From Eleusine coracana subsp. coracana (Eukaryota; Streptophyta; Magnoliopsida; Poales; Poaceae): a DNA stretch of 64,000 nucleotides. The notes beneath the pieces were generated by a model. That model saw only the letters and a program-made list of their open reading frames with translations. It was not told the origin of the DNA and did not search any database. A program made the translations under genes and the position numbers. This document shows positions 45,206-56,104 of this stretch, in pieces. Location of the stretch: the NCBI GenBank assembly GCA_032690845.1, contig CM064433.1, forward strand, positions 38,066,658 through 38,130,657, given 5' to 3'. Numbering within the stretch: the stretch's first letter is position 1; every line of letters starts with the position of its first letter.

Positions 45206-46665
45206 GGGCTTCCTTGCTCCTGCCGAGTGCTCTGCATCTTCTGTTTGCTTTTTCTGATCGCATAGCTATTGCCTTCAACTGCTCTACAGACATCATATTG
45301 CCAATAATAGCCCCTTTGTTGCCTTTAATGGCTTGCGGTACCTGTCCCATCTGTAGCTCCATAATCTTGGTATGCTTCAAAATCTGCTCATTGGAGCTCC
45401 CAATTTCTATCACCTTGTCATTAATTCTCTCAAGGACACGATCAATCTCCTTGCGTTTAGCTTGATTGTCCTTGTTGATCTTTTCTTGAGCTTGGAAGAA
45501 CTCATGACATTGGAGACGAAGTGGGATAGAATTTTACATGGACGAACTAGGAGAGAAAGAACTCCTTTGTTGCTGATATTGGGGCTTCCATCTACTATTC
45601 TTCATATATTCTAGCATCTTCATTTCTTCAGGGTAATCTTTCTGCACATGACCAAATTCTCCACACTCACTACATGTGAAGCGTGATTCCGCCAGCTTGA
45701 GTGTCTCTTCCTTAGGGATATGAAGATTATTGTCCAACCTCCTTTGAATAGCATCGAGGCGATCTATAATCAAGTCTTCCTGAGTCTTCTCAATCACACT
45801 CTTTGCTACTCATTTTGAATGTTGCAAATTCCTTGAACTTCTCTCACCATCCCGCGATTGATTTTCAACTAACAACTTGATCAAATTCTTAGCTTTGGTG
45901 GGGGTTTTTGACATGAATGATCCTACAGCTGAGGCGTCCAAGTGTTGATGTGATAGAAGATTCAATCCTGTGTAGAACTTCTCAACAACTTCTCCAACCG
46001 TCAGACCATGATGAGGGCATGCATCCATATATTCAATGTATCTTTTCCATGCTTCTCCAATGCTCTCATCAATATTCTGTGTAAATCCAAGAATCTTATT
46101 TTTCAAAGCTTGAGTCTTACCAGGGGGGGGGGGGGGAGTATTTGTCCAGGAATTCAGCTGCTAACGTGTTCCACACTGTTTTTACTGGGTTTCCCAATCC
46201 ATTGTACCATTGCTTGGGGCGTCCAACTAGAGAGAAGGGGAATAGCCGCACACGTGCTTGGTCTCCTGTCAATCCCACTATCTTGAATGTACTACAAACC
46301 TCAAGGAAGTGTTGCAAGTGATAATTGGGATCTTTTGAACCTGTGAACGGTTGTTGCGCCACTATTCCAACATATCTCTCCAATTGATATGGAAGTTGAT
46401 CTTGAGCTTCTTGGAAATCTGTCTTGACAATACTAGTCAATTGTGGCTTGAGGCGATTAACCATAGGTACCTCTGCCATCTCTTCTTCTTCTTGCTCTTG
46501 AACTGGGTCTTCTATTGTGAATAATACTCGAGGTGTTGCGCGGACTGCTTCTTCAGCTAAACTTCCAAGTGACTTGCTTCTCTTCTCCGTTGTTCTCTTC
46601 TTGTGAAAGAGTCTTTCTGGATCATCGGCGTAATTAGAGGGTTTGTTTGACTTAGAACCGTCCAT
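45166..46665 (-). pseudogene. gag of Athila-like element
   Basis: Minus strand, starting at MDGSKSNKPSNYADDPERLF. The capsid region includes YVGIVAQQPFTGSKDPNYHL and FPFSLVGRPKQWYNGL. The frame is lost at a 14-base C run (G run 46123-46136 on the plus strand) after EFLDKYS, and resumes as KNKILGFTQNIDESIGEAWK and CPHHGLTVGEVVEKFYTGL. The zinc knuckle reads CSECGEFGHVQKDYP, with the last Cys changed to Tyr. A helical segment follows (EQILKHTKIMELQMGQ). The C-terminus runs into basic, repetitive sequence encoded by palindromes at 45121-45205. Two further stops occur near 45806 and 45535. Confidence 0.85.
46123..46136. repeat. Homopolymer G run (14 bases)
   Basis: The minus-strand gag frame changes across this tract. 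Homopolymer slippage, in the genome or in sequencing, could explain the frameshift. Confidence 0.8.
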
Positions 46666-46766
46666 AACTGTTAGTTTCACTTAACAGAATATATGTACTA
46701 GAGAGACAAGTAAAGCACAATGACTAAACACTAATACATCAAACAATGTTTAAAAACCTTCTATGG

Positions 46767-46784
46767 TCCCCGGCAACGGCGCTA
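46767..46784 (-). other. Primer-binding site, tRNA-Asp type
   Basis: On the minus strand TAGCGCCGTTGCCGGGGA lies 12 bases inside the 5' LTR. It matches the 3' end complement of tRNA-Asp, with one difference near its first bases. Athila/Tat elements are known to use this primer. Confidence 0.8.
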
Positions 46785-46796
46785 GAAAATATAGCT

Positions 46797-48356
46797 TGTT
46801 GGTCGTACCTACGCACCCACTTATATACCGCAAGAGGACGGTGTACGATTGTAGCACTTTTTCCCTTGAATTGAGTATTCCAAGGTTCATCGAATTCACT
46901 GAGACCTTAGGGATAATTAAACAAAGTTAACAATAAAAGATCTAGTCAAGGCTACTGTCATATTCAGGTTACACGAGGGGGAGACTGGCCAGCGCAAAGG
47001 TGCGCCAGACAGTAAATCTGTCGTTGTGCCGATCGGCGCAGGAGTTGAGCCGATCGGCACACTAGTGAATCTAAGCCAAATCTATTGTTGCGATCGGCGC
47101 AGGAGTTGAACCGATCAGCACACTAGTGAATCTAAGCCAAAGTGCGCCTAACAGTGAATCTAAGCCAAGTGCGCCAGATGCCTTGTAAGCCTATGCTGTT
47201 AAGTGAGTAACAAGATATCTACTATTGAGATCGTAACCCGAAAGTCTAATTAAATAGCATCATAATAGGTAATTACATAGATCAATGAAAACCTATGATG
47301 AATAAGACCACCCTGCTTTCCAAGCGGCTCCTGATTTATCGCTGCCGAGAGGAAACCCTTAATCGCGCGAGTATCTTACCCTACTCAACTATCCCATAGT
47401 GCTGCGCAGGCTTAGTGCTGTCACCGCTAAACCACACTAGTAGCATCATCAAGCAACCACAATCAATAGAATGTCCAAATACTATCCTAATCACCACAAT
47501 CAAGATAATATCAACTTACTTAGCCTAGAACTAAGCAACTAGAATAAGCACGTGCATGATTATAGAATCAAGATAGACAAATCACCAAAACTATCATCAA
47601 CATATTCAATCATCCTTGAGATACATAGAGTAAGATTCATCCCCGTCGAGATGGCCTACCTTGACGGATCAACTCTTAACACCAATGGTTCTTGAAACTC
47701 AACTATAGATCTATTCTAACGGGGCAAGCCCCGGTGGCTTTAACTCATGGATCTGTTGTCCCTCTGTCGCCTCCTCTCTCTTCGGCCAGGGTTCACAAGT
47801 ATTTATATGGGTTCTACTCGTAAAGGACTCCATTTCTAGCAAATAAGGCGGTTGCGCCGATCGGCGCAGGGTTGCGCCAATCGGCGCAAGCCGTGTCTTC
47901 TCTGGTTTCTACTCTGAGTCAGTTTCTCTGTCTTCCACAGCTGCCATGTGGGCCTTTTCCTTCCAGATAAAGTCGTGTACTGCACGTCGAGATCTTGAAG
48001 TTCCATAAATCTTCTAGGCAAATATCTTCAAGTGTCTTGCGCAGATAAACTTCCATAAACATGTGGAATGGGCCTCGGTCACTTCAGTGGGCCAAAACAC
48101 CCTTGCGTCAATCGGCTCATGGACTGCGCCGATCGGTGCACTAGGCTTTTTCAGTGCTTTTTCATCGGTTCTGGACTCCTGTCCTCTCCAGCATCACTTT
48201 AATCACGAATTTTACCTGTTTCTACAATAAAGCTCCAAAACAACGCATATACAAATATATAGACAATATCATAGGTAAATGGCCTAAATTAGTATCAATT
48301 ATGCTCTAATTGGGGGAATATTCACATATAAAAGGGACACTTAGGATGTGCCAACA
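46797..48356 (-). repeat. 5' LTR of Athila-like element
   Basis: 1560 bp, pairs with 38315-39876. It carries palindromes near 47031-47065, 47092-47125, 47855-47890 and 48103-48150, several less decayed than those in the other LTR. Confidence 0.93.
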
Positions 48357-48361
48357 GTTGC

Positions 48362-49490
48362 CTGACACTGTTCGTGAAAAAGAAAGATGAGACCTTGAGG
48401 CTATGTGTTGATTACCGACCCCTCAATGCCGTGAATATCAAGAACAAGTATCCACTACCCCGTATTGACATTCTCTTTGATCAGTTAATAGGAGCTAAGG
48501 TTTTCTCCAAGATCGATCTCCGGTCTGGATACCATCAAATTAAAATCCATGCTGAAGATATTCCCAAGACAATATTTTCTACCCGATACGGACTCTATGA
48601 GTATTTATTGATGTCGTTTGGTTTGACAAACGCACCAACGCACTTCATGTATCTGATGAACTTGGTGTTCATGCCAAAGTTGGAAAGTTTGTAGTGGTGT
48701 TCATTAACGACATCCTAGTCTACTCTAAGTCAGAGGAAGAACATGCAGAGCATCTTGGTGTTGTATTTCACAGGTTAAGGGAGCACCAGCTATATGCTAA
48801 GTTTAGCAAGTGCGAGTTTTGGTTGAAGCAAGTACCATTTTTAGGCCATATTGTCTCGGAAAAAGGTATAGCGGTAGATCCTAGCAAAGTAAGAGATGTA
48901 CTGAATTAGAAGACACCGAAGACCGTATTTCATATACGCAGTTTTCTGGGATTAGCTGGTTACTACCACCGTTTCATCCCTAACTTCTCCAAAATTGCAA
49001 AGCCCATGACTGAGTTGCTTAAGAAGGACAAGAAATTCATATGGGAGGGAGGCTGCGAAAGTGCTTGTCAAACCTTGAAGAAGCACCTGACCACGGCCCC
49101 AGTATTAGCTCAACCGGACCTGGGTAAACCATTCGATGTCTATGTTGACGCTTCGGGTATTGGATTAGGATGCGTGCTCATGCAAGATGGGAGAGTCATT
49201 GCTTATGGATCAAGGCAATTGAGGAAGAACGAACAGAATTACCCCGCATACGATGTGGAGTTAGCAGCAGTGGTATTAGCCTTAAAGATGTGAGACATTA
49301 CCTCCCTGGGAATTTTATTCGTATATACACCAACCACAAAAGCTTGAAGTACATTTTCAGTCAAGACCACCTAAACATGAGACGGTGCCGTTGGTTGGAA
49401 TTGATTAGGGACTACGAGTTGGAAGTGCACTACCACCCAGGAAAGGCTAATGTCGTGGCTTACGCACTAAGCCGCAAGGCTCCATGCCAC
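48362..49490 (+). pseudogene. Reverse transcriptase and RNase H (pol, part 2) of the chromovirus
   Basis: Resumes the RT interrupted at 38309: LFVKKKDETLRLCVDYRPLN, then KIDLRSGYHQIKI and FGLTNAPTHFMYLMN. A one-base deletion near 48683 shifts the frame. The catalytic box reads VFINDILVYS, where FIDD has become FIND at 48706-48708. A TAG at 48907-48909 replaces the Trp of LNWKTPK. RNase H is seen as VYVDASGIGLGCVLMQDGRV and NEQNYPAYDVELAAVVLALK. A one-base deletion near 49290 precedes RHYLPGNF and YTNHKSLKY (Asp to Asn) and VVAYALSRK (Asp to Tyr). RT and RNase H are both catalytically dead. Confidence 0.9.
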
Positions 49491-51060
49491 CACATCCTGG
49501 TCAGCCCGCAAGTCCAAGATGGTCATTATGTTCAAGTAACACCCCACAGAGCCCTCTATAACCTAGCATTAATTCCTACCTTACGGGAAGAAATAGTAGC
49601 GTCCCAGAAGAATAATGTTGGCACAGCACATCTCGGAAGGAGACTAAAAGAGGGCGACGCTAAGGTCCAATGTTTTCGAGAAGATTCAGAAGGTGTTTTC
49701 TTGTTCAAGGATCGACTAGTGGTGCCTATGGATATGGAACTCCGCAAGAGGATTCTAGATGAGGCTCATATTACAAAGTACTCCATGCATCCGGGCAGCA
49801 ACAAGATGTACCATGATTTGAGATCCAGATATTGGTGGACTCGTATGAAAAGGGAAATAGCATGATATGTCGCAGAGTGTGATACCCGCCGTCGAGTCAA
49901 GGCCGATCATCTGAAGAAGGCGGGCCTACTACAACCCTTGAGTGTTCCAGCCTTGAAGTGGGAGGATATCAGCATGAAATTTATTGTTGGTCTTCCCCGC
50001 ACTTCACGCAAGTATGATTCTCTATGGGTGATTGTCGATCGGCTGACTAAGGTTGCGCACTTCATCCCTGTATTGACATGGTACAAAACTGAGAGGTATG
50101 CACAATTGTACATAGATCGCATCCTATGCTTACACGGAGTGCCGAAGACCATAGTATCTGACAGAGGACCTCAGTTCGTGGGATGATTTTGGGAAAAGTT
50201 ACACGAATCGCTGGGCACCAGGTTAATTCGAGGTTCGGCATATCACCCCCAGAAGGACGGACAGACCGAAAGGGTTAACCAAATATTGGAGGACATATTG
50301 AGGGCGTATGTATTGAATCACAACAAAAAGTGGGATGAGTACCCACCCTTGGCAGAATTTGCATACAACAATAGTTACCAAGAAAGCATCAAGATGGCAC
50401 CGTTCGAGGCCCTCTACGGCCGCCGTTGTCGCACACCACTAAGTTGGCCAGAATCAGGGGAGAGAGTAATATTTGGCCCGGAATTAGTGCAGCAAGCTGA
50501 GGAGAAAGTACTTGAAATCCAATCAAACTTACGAGCGGCAAAATCCAGGCAGAAAAGTTATGCAGATAAAAGACGTCGCCCGTTGAAATTCAGGGTCGAC
50601 GATATGGTCTACCTTCGAGTGTCACCAACCAAGGATGTACAGCAATTTGGGATTCACGGAAAGTTAACACCTCGTTATATCGGCCCCTACCCAATCATTA
50701 CGAGATGCGGACCTGTAGCCTATAAACTCCAACTACCAGTGGAACTCGCTGGAGTGCACGACACGTTCCACGTGTCCCAACTAAAGAAATGTCTAAAAAC
50801 ACCAGTAGACATTCCCCTGAAGACCACTAGGCAACTACAACACAATCTGACGTATTCAGAGCGTGTCCGGTGAGGGGGATAGACAAGAGGAACGAGCTAC
50901 ACGTAAGAAGACACTCAAATTCTACAAGGTTCAATGGAGCAACCATACTGCCAGGGAGCCTACATGGGAAACTGAAGAGTTCCTACGCCACCACTTAGAT
51001 AAACCGTTATCACATCTCTTAATCTCGGGACGAGATTTATTTAAGGGGGGACAGCTGTGA
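49491..51060 (+). pseudogene. Integrase and chromodomain (pol, part 3) of the chromovirus
   Basis: The zinc-binding region includes HITKYSMHPGSNKMYHDLRS, and its last pair is damaged (ECDTRRRVK, second Cys lost). TGA at 49863-49865 and 50185-50187 replace likely CGA codons. The core has KFIVGLPRTSRKYDSLWVIV, where the first acidic residue of the DDE triad is Lys; VSDRGPQFVG and DGQTERVNQILED keep the other two. The C-terminal GPY-type region reads GKLTPRYIGPYPI and HVSQLKKCL. A chromodomain follows in another frame: KTLKFYKVQWSNHTAREPTW, ETEEFL. Its stop TGA at 51058-51060 falls inside the first bases of the 3' LTR. Chromodomains of this type direct integration to modified chromatin. Confidence 0.9.
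51043..51055 (+). other. Polypurine tract of the chromovirus
   Basis: AAGGGGGGACAGC lies directly before the 3' LTR at 51056 and overlaps the end of the chromodomain reading frame. Confidence 0.85.
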
Positions 51061-53997
51061 CACCCTAGAGTCATACACGTTCCAAGAACAACACCTTAGG
51101 ACTCACAAGAGCGTAAAACCCAGAACTTTGAACTGAAATTTACAAAATTTGAATTCAAATTAAGCATATTTGAATGCCACCTTAACTACAAGTCCAGATT
51201 TTTCAACATGACTCATAGCTACCAATAATATATGTTGATGCTCATGGTGGAGTAGAATTTTAAGGAATTTTTCAGAATTTTATCCCTTATTTAGTGGTCC
51301 AAATAAATGACTAAAAGGTCCAAAACTACCTCTTTTTGAAAATTTCTCATTTAAATTCCTGCAACAACCATTGCGTAGTATCATTTTTGTAAAATAGAGC
51401 ACATCACGAGGATTACGCACATATTTTTAGATTTCCTAGAGGATCTATATTTTAAAATCTACAAAATTATTAAGCTAGCGCTAGTCGAAAATCAGGAAAA
51501 AGAAAAGAACCAGTGGGACCTACCTGTCAGCGGCACGGAGAAAACACACTCGGGCGCCGCGCGCTGGCCCCGTCCGCGTGACACCGCATGGTCATCGAGA
51601 TACGGTCGAACGCCGATGCCGCGGATCGACAACCCCACGCGTGTTCGGACATCCCCTTTGTCGCCCACTTCCCCTGTCTGAACGCCCCCGCCCCCACTCA
51701 CTCACTCTCTCTCTCTCTCGCACTCTCTCGCTCGCCACGCCACCATCACCGCTCGGAGCCGCTCCGCGCTGCCGATGCCTCGCCGCCGTCACCAATCGAC
51801 TGTCGATGCCTGGAGCGCCGCCTCGACGCCCTCAAACTTCGCGTGAAGCCGCATCCCCTCTTCCGCACCAAGCCACCATCAATCGCCACCTTTTGCCCAC
51901 CTCCGACTGCCGCTCAACCATGACGCACGACACCCACGGTGAGCGCCCGGTCGATTCCTTGCACATGCACGCGCGAATCCACCTCCCTCCCCTTCCCAGA
52001 CACCGTCGGCTCGAGCTCGAGTCCCTTACCCGCGAGGCTGCCGTTGCTAGCCGCCACCACCGTCGTCACTCGTCGCCGGCCGCGGAGGCATGCCACATTG
52101 TTTTCTTTTCCGTGTGCCACATCACCCCCACACCCCCTCAGATCTGTTGGAAGTCGGGGCACGTGTCATCGCCGCCTCAGTCGGCCGCCGTGCTCGTGCC
52201 ATCGCGCGCGGCCAAGCACCGCCGTCGCGCGCGCGTGCTCGGCTCGGCCGAGCTAGCCAGTGGGCCATGCCGGCCACTGGGCCGTGCCCGCCTTGGCCAG
52301 ATCTGGCCCAGCAGCACCTCCCCCACGTGGGTTCAGCCACTGGGCTGCCTGGATGCGGCCCGCGAACATAAAAATTGATTTTTCTCATTTTATTTATTTC
52401 TAGAAAAGTGTTTAAATAATTAATAGGAATTTTGAAGCAAAATAAATTTTGTTGGCCTTGCCTAGACTTGTACTATTGTAGAAAAATAACAAACCCACAT
52501 GCACATTGGTATTTTTATCACAACTAAATTAATTGGCTAAAACACTAATAAATTCATATGTAATTTTTGGAAGCTAGTAAACTCTTGCAATTTGGTTACC
52601 AACTATCCTTATTTATGTCTAATCATCCTGCAAAGTGACAAGTGATAATTCCCTGTAATTTAGTCATAATTAAATATATATCTTTTTCCTTATTTTAATT
52701 ATCTAAAATTATTGTCTCAGTGCATGTGAGTGAAACTTGGCCAATAAATCACTCCTGGTATTCTCTAACTATATTAAATCACTCCTGCTCATTTGGTGTT
52801 CAGAACCATGTCAACTTAGTAATTTGTGTCTCAAGTGTAATATTACCATTTAAAATATATAGTTCCACCTTAGAGCTAATTCATGGGTACTTAGTTCTTT
52901 GCGAGGGTTGTGCTCGATACACTAAAATATTAATTAAGATGGCACCCACTGGTCATGAACACCACATATGTAGCTCAGCCCCGGTCGACACACACACCGT
53001 ACCATGGTACGACATCGTCGCAATTAAATACTGGAGTCCATGAAGGAAATAGACTAAACACCCTCACCCTGTGCCTCCACTAAATATGTTACATTGCTAA
53101 ACTAATCAACACAGCCCACTCACTTCCATGAGAAGTAGTGTGCATTAACGTATTTATTGAGGAAGTGCCATGAGTCTTCTCTTATAAGCATCATCTTTTA
53201 CATCATATAGATCACGCAATGAACCAAGTGGAGACTGGACCGAAGCAGGAGCCAGAAGAAGCCGGTGGTGTCACAGCTGACCAAGAGCCAAACCCAGGCA
53301 AGCCCCGGTACATCCTACCAAGTTTTAACCTTTTTACTTTATCACTAGTTAGGGATGTAGGCTTGTCTGTGTATTAAGTTTATAGGAGTTGTTTGAAAAC
53401 CTAGTATTGCAGTAGGTTCCCTTTACCCAATGATAGCCTCAGGACGGTAGTCCCTCTGTTTGAAACCCTATCCCTAGCCTTTGTATTGTCTAGGTGTCCG
53501 CTGTAGTTGGCCATTTTGTCAGGTCAGTCTTGCTGAGTAAATTAGTTACTCAGGGCGTAGCTCTATATGGTTTTCAGATGACCACGGGGGAGACTACCAC
53601 TGCGGTGGGAGATTCCACTCGGAAGGCCAGCGCCCTGACTACTGGCACATCGAGTGGGAGTTGTGCACAAACAAAGACGAGGAGTAGTTCCTTGCTTGGT
53701 GGTACGGTGCTTGGGCAACGAACCTATTATGGCCAGGTTGTTCCCTGTATGTCGCCGTGAGAGGGTGATCGTACCTTAACTATTTCGTCGAACTAGTTGA
53801 ATCAATGTTGAACAATTCGCTTCCACAATTTACTTTTGATAAAACTCTGGTTATGTAAAACTCTGTTCTCCACCTATGCTCTTGTTGCGATTATTTGCTT
53901 CTGTCATGTGTTGTACTATTGGGCGTCACAGCGCGTGTCGCCACCCTAGGAAGATCCTGGAACAGAGCCATCTCCGTGGTAAGACGGTTCTGTGACA
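51056..53997 (+). repeat. 3' LTR of chromovirus
   Basis: 2942 bp. It begins TGTGACACCC and ends GGTTCTGTGACA. Compared with the 5' LTR it lacks about 745 bp (junction near 53460) and a short piece near 52416. Roughly 11 differences are visible in the first 195 bases against the 5' LTR. Its last 68 bases are partly repeated just downstream. Confidence 0.92.
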
Positions 53998-54169
53998 AGG
54001 TGCAACATGACTTTTGTCAAGCTGCAGAGCATCAATGACGTGGGCGCTCAGCGCGTGTCAGCACCCGAGGAAGATCCTAAAATGGAGCCGCCTCCGTGGT
54101 AAGACGGTTCTGTGACAAGGTGCAGCACGACTTTTGCCAAGCTGTAGAGCATCAATGACGTGGGCGCAG
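53930..54169 (+). repeat. Tandem duplication across the 3' LTR/flank junction, period 120 bp
   Basis: The end of the LTR plus about 52 bp of flank (53930-54049) is repeated at 54050-54169. Both units contain GAAGATCCT, CTCCGTGGTAAGACGGTTCT, GTGACAAGGTGCA and CATCAATGACGTGGGCGC. The copies differ at several positions, so the duplication is not recent. Confidence 0.85.
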
Positions 54170-54365
54170 TGTGGATCTCAGTGAGGAGCCTCATTATCTC
54201 ACGAGCATGACTAGGAGTGGGTATAGCAACGATAGTGTTATGGTTAGGGTTCGGCAGGTGACTGGAGTTTCGATTGAGGCGCGACAGCTAGGGTGCAGCC
54301 AGCTGCGTGGTGGCCAGGGTTTGATGGGCTCGGATCAGCCCGGTCAAGACCTTTTTCTTTCTTTT

Positions 54366-55331
54366 TCATTGTCGCTTGTCCAGTGGGGGGTAATCCGCCC
54401 CGCAACTAGAATTTTCATCTTTGCTGTGACATTGACCTAGCTTTATTGGAAAAAGTCTATTTTACTCCCCGAACAATCTATTTTGTCCAATTTACCCCCC
54501 GAACAAAATCTTGACTCAATTTACTCCCTCAAACAATTCAAGTTGGTGCAATTTACTCTCTGTTATAATTTGTCCTTTTTGTTTCTCTTTGTACACTTTG
54601 AATTTGATTCTCAAATTTTGCACTATGAAATATTATAACAATCACTACATGAAAAATATATTTTTCTATTTTTTCATAAATATTTTGTATATAATTTTAG
54701 AGCTCTATAATTAAGGTAGTATTAGATGTTATTAAACTATATAACATATGCGTAAAATATACTTTATATTTTTTCAACATAAAGTTCTATAAAAACTACT
54801 ATTGTGCAAAATTTCAGCACTAAATTCACATTGTACAAATAGAAATAAGAAAAACAAATTACATTAGGAGTAAATTGCACCGATTTAAATTATTTGAGGG
54901 AGTAAACTGAACCAAGATTTTATTCAGGATGTAAATTGGACAAAGTGAATTGTTAAGGGGAGTAAAATGGACTTTTCCCTTATTTATAGTAGTGTGAACA
55001 AAATACACACCTATGAATTGTAATTCATCTACCTCATAGAAGCCACACTCACTGTACTAACTTTACTGCTTGAGAATTATGTGCTACAGTTTTATCTTGC
55101 AATCACCTTACAATCTATATACATGTCGTGCTCAATTCTTCAATCCTCATTCTTTTGATACTACATTAGCACAACTCTTAGTGTTGTATACACGTACTAG
55201 TGCTCTGTTTTGATAAGCTCCAATGGTAATTTGGCATGTATATATAGAACGGGAACAACAAGGACTAATCGAGAGTGGAAGGCATCGGGATGACATGTCT
55301 AGTGAGAGCCACATGACACTGTGCATTGACG
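54366..55331. repeat. Segmental duplication, copy A (interrupted by a MITE)
   Basis: 54366-54440 plus 54981-55331 is highly similar to 59466-59540 plus 59586-59925. Shared landmarks: CCAGTGGGGGGTAATCC, TATTTATAGTAGTGTGAACA, ACACGTACTAGTGCTCTGTT and TAGAACGGGAACAACAAGG. Copy A carries the MITE at 54448-54979 and lacks about 62 bp present in copy B. Confidence 0.85.
54448..54979. mobile_element. Long-TIR MITE, 532 bp
   Basis: The left end (GGAAAAAGTCTATTTTACTC) and the reverse complement of the right end (GGGAAAAGTCCATTTTACTC) remain alignable for more than 100 bp. Target duplication TTATT at 54443-54447 and 54980-54984. The duplicated copy B at 59590 has the uninterrupted CTTTATTTATAG, a true empty site. 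No coding capacity. The long TIR suggests a Mutator-like or foldback group, but a 5-bp duplication leaves the family open. Confidence 0.85.
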
Positions 55332-56037
55332 GTCACTGGCAGAGCTACATGTCGGCCAAGCTGGACCGTGCCACCCCCCTTGGCCTGGTAAATTTTCTGA
55401 AGGTTGAGTCACATTAGACATTTTAGTCTGCAACAGGAAGAGCACAAGTCCATGCATGAAACAGGCAGTTTGTATCGGTCAAGCCTCATGTGGGGCAGTC
55501 AAATTCATCGCCGCGAAGCCCAAGTTCCCAGTGGTCCAGTCCATGCATCCATTCATCCTCCGTCAGTCTCCCACGTCCTCACTGTTGATTGAGCTCAAAA
55601 ACAAACAAAAATTCCCTTTGTTGATGGCTATTAGCTTACTCCCCAGGACAGAACACCGTTTATTCACACCAGCAGCGGTTTGACTGCCGTAGGCGCGTTC
55701 GGTCCATACGATTGTAGCACTGTTTATGATCCCCCCCCTCCCCCCCTATGGTTGACGGTTGGTTCCGCCACTGTTGACATTGTATATGAGGCCGTTTCAC
55801 ATCCTCATTGCACCACCCAGTAAGTGCTAGAGCGGTCCATCTTGGCATTGTAAAAACAGACACAAGTCGCTTGGTCCTTGGAGCATCTCCAGCACTGCTG
55901 GCTGGGGTTTTTCGGTTGGGAAGAAGGCACTGCAGGGGACCATTCAGTCATGGTTTGGGGTTATAGAAAGCATTAAGCTTTGGACATGATTCCTGGTAGA
56001 TTCAGGTGTAGGGTTAGGCATACTCGTTAGCAGAGTA
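55332..56037. other. Unassigned region
   Basis: No gene recognised. GGAGCATCTCCAGCA at about 55879 is a typical grass MITE terminus, but no partner end was found nearby. Confidence 0.35.
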
Positions 56038-56104
56038 CTAGCACGTCAACCCGTGCACCAGCACGGGCTAGAATTTTTTTTATCTGCAGAAGATTGCAAC
56101 AATA
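56038..56104 (-). mobile_element. Helitron 3' terminus on the minus strand
   Basis: On the minus strand the sequence reads a perfect 7-bp hairpin (CCCGTGC, TGGT loop, GCACGGG) followed by TTGACGTG and CTAG, with T next. This is the canonical Helitron 3' end. On the plus strand it starts at CTAG 56038-56041, preceded by A. The body would extend to the right. The 5' end was not located, so only the terminus is claimed. Confidence 0.6.

Larger units (their letters stand above)
38315..48356 (-). mobile_element. Athila-like Ty3/gypsy element lacking pol, nested in the chromovirus RT
   Basis: Two LTRs of about 1.56 kb begin TGTTGG and end CCAACA on the plus strand. The perfect 5-bp target duplication GTTGC flanks them (38310-38314 and 48357-48361). 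The internal region reads on the minus strand: primer site (tRNA-Asp type), gag, protease, a pol-less junction, triple hairpins, an ATHILA-type ORF, then a polypurine tract. No RT, RNase H or integrase motif is present, so the copy depended on partners. In the first 250 bases the LTRs differ at about 13 positions, 12 of them transitions, so the insertion is not recent. It contains many copies of a 16-bp palindrome. Confidence 0.93.
30121..53997 (+). mobile_element. Degenerate Ty3/gypsy chromovirus (Tekay/Del-like), complete with both LTRs and a nested element
   Basis: Left LTR 30121-33823, right LTR 51056-53997, both starting TGTGACACCC and ending TCTGTGACA. The 5-bp target duplication AGGTG is perfect (30116-30120 and 53998-54002). 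Order inside: tRNA-Met primer site, a pre-gag ORF, gag, protease, reverse transcriptase, RNase H, integrase, chromodomain, polypurine tract. The terminal chromodomain and the order place it among chromoviruses. Long LTRs and the extra ORF before gag recall the rice RIRE3/RIRE8 type, which is my recollection rather than a search result. An Athila-like element is inserted at 38315-48356. Without it the element is about 13.8 kb. Every ORF is broken. Confidence 0.93.

Noticed and set aside
55877..55895. Tourist/hAT-type terminus GGAGCATCTCCAGCA
   Set aside because: No inverted partner or target duplication was found within the window.
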